Shown: positions 16,037 through 23,683 of the stretch, one piece after another
How the letters are laid out: the number at the start of each line of letters is the position of its first letter
How positions within the stretch are numbered: the first letter of the stretch is position 1
From: Thiobacillus sp. 65-29
Lineage (GTDB): Bacteria > Pseudomonadota > Gammaproteobacteria > Burkholderiales > Thiobacillaceae
NCBI GenBank assembly: GCA_001899775.1
Contig: MKWN01000037.1
Span: forward strand, 46,684-110,683
Direction: 5' to 3'
Length of the DNA stretch: 64,000 nucleotides
Notes under the pieces: generated by a model
Database searches by the model: none
What the model was told of the DNA's origin: nothing
The model's input: only the letters and a program-made list of their open reading frames with translations
Made by a program: the position numbers and the translations under genes

Positions 16037-16050
16037 CACCGCTTCCGCCA
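16037..16050 (+). repeat. attR core
   Basis: CACCGCTTCCGCCA, identical to the tRNA-Ser 3' end at 2082-2095. It marks the right boundary of the integrated element; host sequence resumes with the radical SAM gene 33 bp later. Confidence 0.9.
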
Positions 16051-16083
16051 ATTTCCGCACCGCCCCGTGCGAAAATCCCTGCC

Positions 16084-16941
16084 ATGGCACGCACCGCCCC
16101 CCTCACGTCCCGTGACCACGACCGCGACAACGCGGGGATGCGCTACGTGTATCCGGTGGTGTCGCGCCGTGCCGGCGGGGTGTCGGTGGGGGTGAATCTC
16201 AACCCCAACAACGCATGCAACTGGGCATGCGTCTATTGCCAGGTACCCAACCTCACGCGCGGCACGGCGCCGGACATCGATCTGGAACGCCTGGAAGCCG
16301 AACTGCGTGCGATGCTCGATGCCATCCTGCACGGCGATTTCATGCAGACGCGCGTGCCGGAAGGCGCGCGACGGCTCAACGACGTCGCCCTGTCGGGCAA
16401 TGGCGAGCCGACCAGCGCCAAGGCGTTCCCCGACGTGATCGAACGGATCGGCCGCGTGCTGACGGATTTCGATCTCGCCGGGCGCATCAAGGTGGTGCTC
16501 ATCACCAATGGCAGCCTGATCGATCGTCCGCGCGTACAGGCGGGACTGCGGCAGATGGCGGCGTTGAACGGCGAGATATGGTTCAAGTTCGACAGCGCGA
16601 CCGTGGCGGGCATGCGCATGATCAACCAGACGCGCATCAGCCCCGAAAAACAGTTCGCACGGCTCGCCCTCGCCGCGCGCCTGTGCCCGACCTGGCTGCA
16701 AACCTGCGTGTTCGCGCGCGATGGCGAGCCGCCCGCCGAGGCGGAGCAGGAGGCCTACCTCGCCGCCGTCGCACGCATCGTGCATGAGCGGATTCCGGTA
16801 CGCGGGGTACTGCTGTACGGCCTCGCCCGGCCGTCGCTGCAACCCCAGGCCCCGCGCCTCTCGGCCCTGCCCGCCGCGTGGCTGGAAGCCTTTGCGGACA
16901 GGATCCGCGCGGCAGGACTCGCCGTCCGGGTGACGCCATGA
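16084..16941 (+). CDS. Radical SAM protein
   Basis: 285 aa. The cysteine motif NNACNWACVYCQVPN (CxxxCxYC, residues ~41-55) binds the 4Fe-4S cluster that cleaves SAM; an LSGNGEPT motif follows at ~100 and a LITNGSLIDRP strand later, as in MoaA/NifB-like radical SAM domains. The substrate is not evident. The stop overlaps the acpS start (ATGA). The upstream promoter region is only 33 bp from attR, so arrival of the element must have changed what lies upstream of this gene. Confidence 0.85.
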   Translation: MARTAPLTSRDHDRDNAGMRYVYPVVSRRAGGVSVGVNLNPNNACNWACVYCQVPNLTRGTAPDIDLERLEAELRAMLDAILHGDFMQTRVPEGARRLNDVALSGNGEPTSAKAFPDVIERIGRVLTDFDLAGRIKVVLITNGSLIDRPRVQAGLRQMAALNGEIWFKFDSATVAGMRMINQTRISPEKQFARLALAARLCPTWLQTCVFARDGEPPAEAEQEAYLAAVARIVHERIPVRGVLLYGLARPSLQPQAPRLSALPAAWLEAFADRIRAAGLAVRVTP

Positions 16942-17318
16942 TTCACGGCATCGGCACCGATCTGGTCGACACGCGGCGTGTGCGCGACGGCCTCGCACGC
17001 TTCGGCGAACACTACGCCGACCGCCTCCTCGCTCCGGCCGAGCATGCCGACTATTACGCGAGCCGCGACCCGGCGCGCTTCCTCGCCAAGTGCTTCGCGG
17101 CCAAGGAGGCGTTCGCCAAGGCGGCGGGCACGGGACTGCGTGCGCCGGTGACGCTGCGCAATCTTGCGGTGCTGCGCAATGCGCACGGCAGGCCGCATTT
17201 CGACTGCGCACCCGAGCTTGTCGCCTGGCTGACGGCGCAGGGCATCGTCGCGCACCACCTGTCGCTGTCCGACGAGGGCGAACTCGTGCTGGCTTACGCA
17301 ATTCTGGAGAAGACATGA
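16938..17318 (+). CDS. acpS: Holo-[acyl-carrier-protein] synthase
   Basis: 126 aa. It transfers 4'-phosphopantetheine from CoA to the serine of ACP, activating fatty-acid synthesis. The metal-binding start GIGTDLVDTRRV and the signature RFLAKCFAAKEAFAKAAGTG are present, and the length matches the family. The ATG at 16938 overlaps the upstream stop, and its own stop overlaps nagZ, so the three are translationally coupled. The acpS-nagZ pairing is the usual betaproteobacterial order, although pdxJ, often directly upstream, is absent here. Confidence 0.93.
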   Translation: MIHGIGTDLVDTRRVRDGLARFGEHYADRLLAPAEHADYYASRDPARFLAKCFAAKEAFAKAAGTGLRAPVTLRNLAVLRNAHGRPHFDCAPELVAWLTAQGIVAHHLSLSDEGELVLAYAILEKT

Positions 17319-18394
17319 CGCTCGGTCCCCTGATGCTCGACGTCGCCGGCACCGAACTGACAGACGAGGACCGGCGCCGTCTCGCCCATCCGCTGGTCGG
17401 CGGGGTGATCCTGTTCACCCGCAACTATCGCGACCCCGCGCAACTGGCGGCGCTCACCGCGGACATCCACGCCCTGAAATCTGCGCCGCTGCTGATCGGC
17501 GTCGACCACGAAGGCGGCCGCGTGCAGCGCTTCCGCGAAGGTTTCACCCGCCTGCCGCCGATGCGCGCCTTCGGTGAAATCTGGAACGCGCACCCGCACC
17601 GCGCGAAGGAACTCGCGCGCGAAGCCGGCTACGTGCTGGCGAGCGAACTGCGCGCGCACGGCGTCGATTTCAGCTTCGCGCCCGTGCTCGATCTGGATTT
17701 CGGTGCGTCGAGCGTGATCGGCGACCGCGCCTTTCACGTCGATCCGCGCGCGGTGTTCGAACTGGGACAGGCGGTGATGCTGGGCATGAAGGACGCCGGC
17801 ATGGCGGCCTGCGGCAAGCATTTTCCGGGACACGGCTTTGTTGCCGCCGATTCGCACGTCGACATTCCCATCGACTCGCGCACGCTCGCGGCCATCGCCC
17901 TCGCCGATCTTATACCGTTTCGCCTGATGGTCGAGGCGGGGCTTGCTGCGGTCATGCCCGCCCACGTGATCTACCCGGAAGTGGACCCGCAGCCCGCAGG
18001 ATTCTCGCGCATATGGCTGCAGAAAATCCTGCGCCAGCAACTGCGCTTCGACGGCGCCATCTTCAGCGACGACCTGTGCATGGCGGGCGCCGCGGTGGCG
18101 GGTGGCGTGGTCGAGCGGGTGACCGCGGCGCTGGACGCCGGCTGCGACATGGCGCTGGTGTGCAACCGCCCCGATCTCGCCGACGAGGTGCTGGCGAAGC
18201 TCGAGGTCGACTGGCCCGCGCCGGCGCGCGCCCGCCTGGCACGCATGCACGGCCACCCGCATCCACCCGACATGACCGCGTTGCGCGAATCCGGCCGCTA
18301 TGCACGCGCGCTGCACCACATCGCCGGACTGGGGCTGGACAGCGCCACGCTCAATCTGCAGGTCGACCCGACGGATTACTGTGCACGCTCATGA
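17315..18394 (+). CDS. nagZ: Beta-N-acetylhexosaminidase
   Basis: 359 aa, family GH3. It removes GlcNAc from 1,6-anhydro-muropeptides in cytoplasmic cell-wall recycling. Family marks: PLMLDVAGTELTDEDRRRL at the start, GVDHEGGRVQRFREGFT, and the loop KHFPGHGFVAADSHVD with the catalytic Asp/His dyad, then FSDDLCMAGA. The start ATG overlaps the acpS stop (ATGA). Confidence 0.93.
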   Translation: MTLGPLMLDVAGTELTDEDRRRLAHPLVGGVILFTRNYRDPAQLAALTADIHALKSAPLLIGVDHEGGRVQRFREGFTRLPPMRAFGEIWNAHPHRAKELAREAGYVLASELRAHGVDFSFAPVLDLDFGASSVIGDRAFHVDPRAVFELGQAVMLGMKDAGMAACGKHFPGHGFVAADSHVDIPIDSRTLAAIALADLIPFRLMVEAGLAAVMPAHVIYPEVDPQPAGFSRIWLQKILRQQLRFDGAIFSDDLCMAGAAVAGGVVERVTAALDAGCDMALVCNRPDLADEVLAKLEVDWPAPARARLARMHGHPHPPDMTALRESGRYARALHHIAGLGLDSATLNLQVDPTDYCARS

Positions 18395-19304
18395 GCATCA
18401 CGGCGCAGGGCACAGCCATGCGCACCACGATCAACCGCAACACGGCGGCACGCTGCTTGCCGCGCTGCTGCTGACCTTTGCCTTTTCCGGCGTCGAGGCG
18501 CTGGCCGGCTGGTGGGCAGGCTCGCTCGCCTTGCTCGCCGACGCCATCCACATGCTCACCGACGGGTCGTCCCTGGCATTGGCGGCCGCGGCCGCATGGC
18601 TGGCCCGGCGGCCGCCGAGCCTGCGGCACTCCTACGGTTTCGCGCGCGCAGAAGTGCTGGCCGCGCTCATCAACAGTGTCCTGATGCTGGTGCTGCTCGG
18701 CTTCATCGTGCACGAGGCCATCGGCCGCATCGGCACGCCACGCGCAATCCACGGCGACACCGTGGTCGGGGTCGCCGTCATCGGCCTCATGGTCAATCTC
18801 GCCGTCGCCTGGCTGCTGAGTCGCGGCGCGCAGACGCTCAACAGCCGCGCCGCCCTGCTGCACGTGCTCGGCGATGCGCTGGGCTCGGTCGCGGCGATCG
18901 TCGCGGGTCTGGTCATCCTCATCACCGGCTGGACGCCGATCGATCCGCTGCTCTCGATGCTGGTGGCGGCACTGATCCTGGTGTCCGCGCTGCGTCTGGT
19001 GCGCGAGGCGGTGCACGTGCTGATGGAAGGCGTACCGTTCGACCTGCAACTGGACACCATCGGCCGCGAGCTGGCCGCGCTCGATGGCGTGCTGCGCGTG
19101 CACGACCTGCACGTGTGGACACTCGCCTCCGGCAGCGTCGCGCTGTCGGCGCACATGGAAGTTCGCACGCTCGACGACTGGCCGCGCATTCTCGCCGAGG
19201 CACGCGAATTGCTCGATGCACACCACGGCATCCATCACGTCACCCTGCAACCGGAGGTACTCATGGCGCAGCCTTTGGTGCAACATGTGAGGGCGCCGTC
19301 ATGA
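18381..19304 (+). CDS. Cation diffusion facilitator (Zn/Co/Cd efflux)
   Basis: 308 aa. A GTG at 18381 is chosen because translation then opens with the His-rich VHAHEHHGAGHSHAHH segment seen in CzcD/ZitB-type transporters; it lies within the last codons of nagZ. Six membrane helices are visible. The two metal-site helices carry the HxxxD pattern: LLADAIHMLTDG and LLHVLGDALGSV. The C-terminal cytoplasmic domain has VHDLHVWTLASG. Exports divalent metal in exchange for protons. Confidence 0.9.
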   Translation: MHAHEHHGAGHSHAHHDQPQHGGTLLAALLLTFAFSGVEALAGWWAGSLALLADAIHMLTDGSSLALAAAAAWLARRPPSLRHSYGFARAEVLAALINSVLMLVLLGFIVHEAIGRIGTPRAIHGDTVVGVAVIGLMVNLAVAWLLSRGAQTLNSRAALLHVLGDALGSVAAIVAGLVILITGWTPIDPLLSMLVAALILVSALRLVREAVHVLMEGVPFDLQLDTIGRELAALDGVLRVHDLHVWTLASGSVALSAHMEVRTLDDWPRILAEARELLDAHHGIHHVTLQPEVLMAQPLVQHVRAPS

Positions 19305-19924
19305 ATTTCGATCCCGACTGCCGCGCCTGCCCGCGCCTCGCCGGTTTTCTCGACACGGTGCGCGCCGCGCACCCCGACTACCACGCGCGACCCGTGCCGC
19401 CATTCGGTGACCCGGCCCCCCGTCTGCTCATCGTCGGGCTCGCCCCCGGCATGCACGGTGCCAACCGCAGCGGCCGCCCCTTCACCGGCGACCACGCCGG
19501 CATCCTGCTGTACCAGACGCTGCACCGCTTCGGCTACGCCAGCGCGCCGCAATCCGTCGCGGTCGACGACCGTCTGCAACTCACCGGCTGCCGCATCACC
19601 AACGCGGTGAAATGCCTGCCGCCCGCCAACAAGCCGGAGTCGGCGGAAATCCGTACCTGCAACCGCTTTCTCGCCGCCGAACTCGCGGCCCTGCCGCCGC
19701 GTGCGACCATCCTTGCGCTGGGTCGGATCGCACACCAGGCGGTGCTGCGTGCCCTGGACCTCAAGCTCGGGGACTATCCCTTCGCCCACGCCAGCGACCA
19801 TCGCCTGCCCGACGAACGCCGGCTGGTCAGCAGCTACCACTGCTCCCGCTACAATACGCAGACACGCCGCCTCACCCCCGAGATGTTCGCCGCAGTATTC
19901 GAGAAAATTCAGAGCGAGGACTGA
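19301..19924 (+). CDS. Uracil-DNA glycosylase, family 5 (UDGb-like)
   Basis: 207 aa. Motif 1 LLIVGLAPGMHGANRSGRPF, then TGDHAG; motif NAVKCLPPANKPES; and the C-terminal SSYHCSRYNTQTRRLT with the catalytic-loop His. These are the signatures of the UDGb group, which removes uracil and some other deaminated bases. N-terminal cysteines (CRACPRL) with C in NAVKC suggest a 4Fe-4S cluster as in family 4/5 enzymes. ATGA overlap with the transporter gene. Confidence 0.88.
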   Translation: MNFDPDCRACPRLAGFLDTVRAAHPDYHARPVPPFGDPAPRLLIVGLAPGMHGANRSGRPFTGDHAGILLYQTLHRFGYASAPQSVAVDDRLQLTGCRITNAVKCLPPANKPESAEIRTCNRFLAAELAALPPRATILALGRIAHQAVLRALDLKLGDYPFAHASDHRLPDERRLVSSYHCSRYNTQTRRLTPEMFAAVFEKIQSED

Positions 19925-19926
19925 CC

Positions 19927-20112
19927 ATGCCCGTCGTCACCATCAAGCTCGCCGGCACGCTGACGCGCGAGCAGAAGCAGAAAGTCGCCGAGGAAATCAC
20001 CGCCACCCTAGAACGCCACGCCAACAAGCCCGCGTCCTACACCTACATCGCTTTCGAGGAACTGCCCGACGCGAACTGGGCGATCGCCGGCAAGTTGCTG
20101 GATGAAGAATGA
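19927..20112 (+). CDS. 4-oxalocrotonate tautomerase-like protein
   Basis: 61 aa. After Met removal, the catalytic Pro-1 starts PVVTIKLAGTLTREQKQKVA, the 4-OT subunit pattern, and the length is right for the homohexameric family. It begins two bases after the glycosylase stop. Without neighbouring meta-cleavage genes the substrate is unknown. Confidence 0.85.
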   Translation: MPVVTIKLAGTLTREQKQKVAEEITATLERHANKPASYTYIAFEELPDANWAIAGKLLDEE

Positions 20113-20209
20113 TTTTTATCCACGAAGGACGCGAAGAGACGCGAAGTAAAAGCGTTCAGCCTTTCTTCGTGGTCCTTCGCGCCCTTCGCGGATAAACGGG
20201 TTTTGCATG
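20113..20209. repeat. Interspersed hairpin element, copy A
   Basis: About 97 bp with inverted ends: CGAAGGACGCGAAGAGACGC near the left, TCCTTCGCGCCCTTCGCG near the right, and the tail GGATAAACGGGTTTTGCATG. Copy B at 20284-20381 is nearly identical and a longer relative lies at 63681-63858. It has no coding capacity and looks like a mobilisable palindromic repeat. Confidence 0.75.
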
Positions 20210-20238
20210 CAAACGTCGACTCCGCAGCAACGCCTCCA

Positions 20239-20261
20239 TGTCGGGCTGAAGCCCGACCTAC
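20239..20261. repeat. REP-type palindrome
   Basis: TCGGGCTGAAGCCCGA at 20241-20256 plus flanking CCTAC, matching the hairpins at 55-120. Sits between copies A and B of the other repeat. Confidence 0.65.
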
Positions 20262-20283
20262 GGTCTATTGGATCATCCGGGAT

Positions 20284-20381
20284 GATTTTTGTCCGCGAAG
20301 GACGCGAAGAGACGCGAAGTAAAAGTGTTTCGCCTTTCTTCGCGTTCCTTCGCGTCCTTCGCGGATAAACGGTTTTGCATG
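20284..20381. repeat. Interspersed hairpin element, copy B
   Basis: Same 97-98 bp element as 20113-20209: GTCCGCGAAGGACGCGAAG on the left and CTTCGCGTCCTTCGCGGA on the right can pair. Its tail GGTTTTGCATG runs into the uvrC initiation codon, so the element supplies the uvrC 5' leader. Confidence 0.75.
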
Positions 20382-22177
20382 TGAGCATCACCAAGGACTT
20401 CCTCGCTTCCCTGCCCACCCTGCCCGGTGTCTACCGCATGCTCGACGCCGCGGACAGCGTGCTGTATGTCGGCAAGGCGAAGGATCTCAAAAAGCGCGTG
20501 GCCAGCTACTTCCAGAAGAGCGACCAGAGCCCACGCATCAGGCTGATGCTGAAGAGCGTCGCACGCATCGACACCACGGTGACGCGCACCGAGGCCGAGG
20601 CCCTGCTGCTGGAAAACAACCTCATCAAGGGACTCAAGCCGCGCTTCAACATCCTGTTTCGCGACGACAAATCCTATCCCTATCTGCTGCTCACCGGACA
20701 CCGCTTTCCGCGCCTCGCGTATTTCCGCGGCACGCCGAAGAAGCGCGACCTGGCTTTCGGCCCCTACCCCAACAGCCACGCCGTGCGCGAGAGCATCCAG
20801 TTGCTGCAGAAAGTGTTCCAACTGCGCACCTGCGAAGACACGGTGTTCGCCAACCGCTCGCGGCCGTGCCTGCTGCACCAGATCAAGCGCTGCACCGCAC
20901 CGTGCGTGAACCGCATCAGCGCCGAAACCTATGCACGCGATGTCGCCGAAGCGGTGCAACTGCTGAAGGGCGAAGCGAGCGCGCTCACCGAAACGCTCAC
21001 CATGCAGATGAATGCCGCCGCCGAGCGGCTGGATTTCGAGACCGCCGCCTTCCTGCGCGACCGTCTGCGCATGCTCGCCACGGTACGCGAGAAGCAGTTC
21101 GTCGACACCACCGGCAACGAGGCCGATGCCGACGTGGTTGCGGTCGCCGAGGCGGGTGGCGTGATCGCCGTCAACCTCACCATGATCCGTGGCGGCCGCC
21201 ATCTCGGCGACCGCAGCTTCTTTCCGCAGCAAAGCGAGGGCGCAAGCCTCGCCGAGGCACTCGAAGCCTTTCTGCTGCAACACTACCTCGACCACCCTGC
21301 CCCGTCCCGTATTTTCGTCAGCGAGCCGATCGAGACCGATGCGCTCGCGGCCCTGCTTGGCGAACAGGCGGGCAGGAAGGTCAGCGTGCAGCACCGCGCC
21401 ACCGGCGAGCGTCGCGTGTGGATCGCCATGGCGCAGGCCAACGCCAGGCTGTCTGCCGACCGCCGCAGTGCCGACCGCTCCCAGCAATCGCAGCGCCTCG
21501 CTGCCCTGGCCGAAACGCTGGACCTGCCGGGGTTGAAGCGCATCGAATGCTTCGACATCTCGCACACGATGGGTGAGGCGACGGTCGCCTCCTGTGTCGT
21601 GTACGACGGCGACGATCTCAAGAAAGCCGACTACCGCCGCTACAACATCACCGGCATCACGCCGGGTGACGATTACGCCGCCATGCGCGCCGCACTTTCC
21701 AAACGCTTTCACAAAAGCCTGGAGGAAAACGGTGTGCTGCCCGACCTGCTGCTGATCGACGGCGGCAAGGGCCAGATTTCCAGCGCGGTGGAGGCGATGA
21801 CCGAGCTGGGCCTGGGCGAGGTGCCGCTGCTCGGCGTCGCCAAGGGCGAATCGCGCAAACCGGGGCTGGAAACGCTGATCTTTCCTGACGGCCGCGAACT
21901 GCACCTCGCGAAGGATCATTCCGGCTTCCATCTCATCCAGCAGATTCGCGACGAGGCGCACCGCTTCGCCATCACCGGCCACCGCGCCCGACGCGGCAAG
22001 GCGCGCGTGCAATCGACCCTGGAGGACATCCCGGGCATCGGTCCCAAGCGGCGCAAACAGCTGCTCGAACACTTCGGCGGCCTGCAGGGTGTGCGCGATG
22101 CCGGCGTCGACGCGCTTGCCTCGGTGAGCGGTATCAGCCGAGAATTGGCGGAAACGATCTACAGCGCCCTCCACTGA
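20381..22177 (+). CDS. uvrC: UvrABC system subunit C
   Basis: 598 aa from GTG 20381 (VSITKDFLASL); a TTG at 20375 would add two residues. It makes both incisions in nucleotide excision repair. N-terminal GIY-YIG nuclease (PGVYRMLDAADSVLYVGKAK), UVR segment near 200, RNase H-like endonuclease domain (ECFDISHTMGEA and LLLIDGGKGQIS), and C-terminal HhH DNA-binding motif (LEDIPGIGPKRRKQLLEHFG). The start codon is embedded at the edge of repeat copy B and no clear Shine-Dalgarno is present. Confidence 0.93.
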   Translation: MSITKDFLASLPTLPGVYRMLDAADSVLYVGKAKDLKKRVASYFQKSDQSPRIRLMLKSVARIDTTVTRTEAEALLLENNLIKGLKPRFNILFRDDKSYPYLLLTGHRFPRLAYFRGTPKKRDLAFGPYPNSHAVRESIQLLQKVFQLRTCEDTVFANRSRPCLLHQIKRCTAPCVNRISAETYARDVAEAVQLLKGEASALTETLTMQMNAAAERLDFETAAFLRDRLRMLATVREKQFVDTTGNEADADVVAVAEAGGVIAVNLTMIRGGRHLGDRSFFPQQSEGASLAEALEAFLLQHYLDHPAPSRIFVSEPIETDALAALLGEQAGRKVSVQHRATGERRVWIAMAQANARLSADRRSADRSQQSQRLAALAETLDLPGLKRIECFDISHTMGEATVASCVVYDGDDLKKADYRRYNITGITPGDDYAAMRAALSKRFHKSLEENGVLPDLLLIDGGKGQISSAVEAMTELGLGEVPLLGVAKGESRKPGLETLIFPDGRELHLAKDHSGFHLIQQIRDEAHRFAITGHRARRGKARVQSTLEDIPGIGPKRRKQLLEHFGGLQGVRDAGVDALASVSGISRELAETIYSALH

Positions 22178-22181
22178 CCCG

Positions 22182-22751
22182 ATGCCGTTCAACCTTCCCA
22201 ACCTGCTGACCTGGCTGCGCATCCTGCTCATCCCGCTGATGGCCGGCGTGTTCTATCTGCCCGATGGCTGGGTCGCGGCGCACCGCGTCAACCTGTTCGC
22301 CACGCTTTTCTTCGCCGTTGCCGCGCTCACCGACTGGTTCGACGGCTATCTGGCGCGCGCGCTCGGGCAGACCTCGGCATTCGGCGCCTTCCTCGACCCG
22401 GTGGCGGACAAGCTGATGGTGGCCGTGGCGCTCATCGTGCTGGTCGATCTCGACCGCGTCGCGCCGCTCGTCGCGCTTGTCATCATCGGCCGCGAAATCA
22501 CCATTTCCGCGCTGCGCGAATGGATGGCGAAGGCCGGCAAGTCGGCCAGCGTGGCGGTCTCCTTCGTCGGCAAGCTGAAGACCGCCGCGCAGATGGTCGC
22601 CATCGTCCTGCTGTTGTACCATGATCCGCTTGCCGGTCTGCCCGTCGCCACGATCGGCAGCGTGCTGATCTGGGTGGCCGCGATCCTGACGCTGGTGTCG
22701 ATGGCCTATTACCTGGCGATGGCCGCACGCGCACTGCGGAGTTCCGCCTAG
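22182..22751 (+). CDS. pgsA: CDP-diacylglycerol-glycerol-3-phosphate 3-phosphatidyltransferase
   Basis: 189 aa inner-membrane enzyme that makes phosphatidylglycerol phosphate. The CDP-alcohol phosphotransferase signature DGYLARALGQTSAFGAFLDP, then VADK, carries all the conserved Asp/Gly/Arg residues, and several hydrophobic helices follow. It starts four bases after uvrC, a pairing common in proteobacteria. Confidence 0.93.
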   Translation: MPFNLPNLLTWLRILLIPLMAGVFYLPDGWVAAHRVNLFATLFFAVAALTDWFDGYLARALGQTSAFGAFLDPVADKLMVAVALIVLVDLDRVAPLVALVIIGREITISALREWMAKAGKSASVAVSFVGKLKTAAQMVAIVLLLYHDPLAGLPVATIGSVLIWVAAILTLVSMAYYLAMAARALRSSA

Positions 22752-22754
22752 GTG

Positions 22755-22783
22755 TTGACACGAAAGGCCGGACTCCCCATAAT
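22755..22783 (+). promoter_or_regulatory. Sigma-70 promoter of the tRNA-Gly/Cys/Leu cluster
   Basis: TTGACA (22755-22760), 17-bp spacer, CATAAT (22778-22783). tRNA-Gly begins 15 bp downstream. Confidence 0.85.
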
Positions 22784-22797
22784 GCGCAGCCTTTAGT

Positions 22798-22873
22798 GCG
22801 GGAATAGCTCAGCTGGTAGAGCGCAACCTTGCCAAGGTTGAGGTCGGGAGTTCGAACCTCCTTTCCCGCTCCA
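22798..22873 (+). tRNA. tRNA-Gly (GCC)
   Basis: Acceptor GCGGGAA pairs with TTCCCGC; anticodon loop CTTGCCAAG carries GCC; T-loop GTTCGAACC; discriminator T and encoded CCA at 22871-22873. Confidence 0.97.
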
Positions 22874-22943
22874 GAATTCCGGGGAAAACAGAAGGCACAG
22901 TCCGGATGTTTTCCCCTTTTCGTTTACGGTGGTTTGCCACGAC

Positions 22944-23017
22944 GGCGCGTTAGCAAAGCGGTTATGCACCGGATTGCAAATCCGTGTAGGTCGGTTCGAC
23001 TCCGGCACGCGCCTCCA
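22944..23017 (+). tRNA. tRNA-Cys (GCA)
   Basis: Acceptor GGCGCGT pairs with ACGCGCC; anticodon loop ATTGCAAAT carries GCA; encoded CCA at 23015-23017. Confidence 0.97.
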
Positions 23018-23040
23018 GATTCCGGATTGCCGTCCGCTCC

Positions 23041-23127
23041 GCCCGGATGGTGAAATTGGTAGACACAAGGGACTTAAAATCCCTCGCCAGCGATGGCGTA
23101 CCGGTTCGATTCCGGTTCCGGGCACCA
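23041..23127 (+). tRNA. tRNA-Leu (UAA)
   Basis: Acceptor GCCCGGA pairs with TCCGGGC; anticodon loop ACTTAAAAT carries TAA; long variable arm CGCCAGCGATGGCG typical of class II tRNAs; encoded CCA at 23125-23127. Confidence 0.97.
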
Positions 23128-23134
23128 ACAATGC

Positions 23135-23163
23135 TTTTTGTCTGCTGCCCGTGGTGATACAAT
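23135..23163 (+). promoter_or_regulatory. Probable promoter of the rimP-nusA-infB operon
   Basis: An extended -10 box TGATACAAT ends at 23163; the -35 region (TTTTTG at 23135-23140, 17-bp spacer) is weak. It lies between tRNA-Leu and the leader hairpin of rimP. Confidence 0.5.
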
Positions 23164-23188
23164 CCGGGCGCTTCAAAGATCGATAACG

Positions 23189-23210
23189 ATGGGCGGTTCG
23201 CCCATTTTTT
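23189..23210 (+). terminator. Hairpin with U-run upstream of rimP (terminator/attenuator)
   Basis: ATGGGCG (23189-23195), GTT loop, CGCCCAT (23199-23205) and TTTTTT. It can terminate the tRNA cluster transcript and, as it lies after the probable rimP promoter, can also act as an attenuator of the nusA operon, which is known in other bacteria to be controlled by NusA-dependent leader termination. Confidence 0.75.
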
Positions 23211-23231
23211 GTTTGTGCGGTGCCTGAAACG

Positions 23232-23660
23232 ATGATGGATCTGTCCACCCGACTGGAACCCGTGCTTGCCGGCCTCGGCTACGAGCTGGTGCTGCTCGAG
23301 CGCGCCGGCCGCGGGCTGCTGCGGATCTTCGTCGACAAGCCCGGCGGTGTCACCATCGACGACTGCGTCGCGGTGAGCAATCACCTGACCCACCTGTTCA
23401 CGGTCGAGAACATCGATTACGAGCGTCTGGAAGTGTCGTCGCCCGGGCTCGACCGGCCGCTGGTGAAACCGCAGGATTACGCGCGCTTCGCCGGCGAGAC
23501 CGTGACACTGAAGCTGCGCGTGCCGATCGAGAACCGGCGCAAGCTTGCCGGACAGTTGATCGGGCTCGCGGACGGTGCGGTGAAGCTGATCGTCGACGGC
23601 AGGGAAATGTCGGTCGACCTGATGAATGTGGATGTGGTGCGCCTGAAACCGGCGATTTAG
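23232..23660 (+). CDS. rimP: Ribosome maturation factor RimP
   Basis: 142 aa from ATG 23232 (an ATG at 23235 and a GTG at 23220 are alternatives; no strong Shine-Dalgarno decides). Needed for 30S subunit maturation. Family pattern: [32 protein letters not shown], and the strongly conserved [15 protein letters not shown] followed by a small SH3-like C-terminal domain. First gene of the nusA-infB operon. Confidence 0.93.
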   Translation: MMDLSTRLEPVLAGLGYELVLLERAGRGLLRIFVDKPGGVTIDDCVAVSNHLTHLFTVENIDYERLEVSSPGLDRPLVKPQDYARFAGETVTLKLRVPIENRRKLAGQLIGLADGAVKLIVDGREMSVDLMNVDVVRLKPAI

Positions 23661-23683
23661 GGACCGGCGCACAGGAGAAAACG

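Larger units (their letters stand above)
2082..16050. mobile_element. Integrated phage-like element (satellite or trimmed prophage) at tRNA-Ser
   Basis: A 13,969-bp unit bounded by the perfect 14-bp repeat CACCGCTTCCGCCA: at the tRNA-Ser 3' end (2082-2095) and at 16037-16050 just past the integrase. It has the replication set typical of P4-like elements (integrase, two AlpA-like regulators, Zn-finger/Toprim primase, RepA-like ATPase, SF2 helicase). It also has a terminase and a few virion-type proteins, and one exported cargo protein. All genes except the cargo read leftward and most neighbours overlap by 1-4 bp. No portal, major capsid, tail, holin or endolysin gene is visible. Boundaries are seen directly; the satellite reading is inference. 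Confidence 0.92.

Noticed and set aside
20273..22231. A 652-codon minus-strand frame opposite uvrC
   Set aside because: Same GC-driven shadow effect; uvrC on the plus strand has all expected domains.
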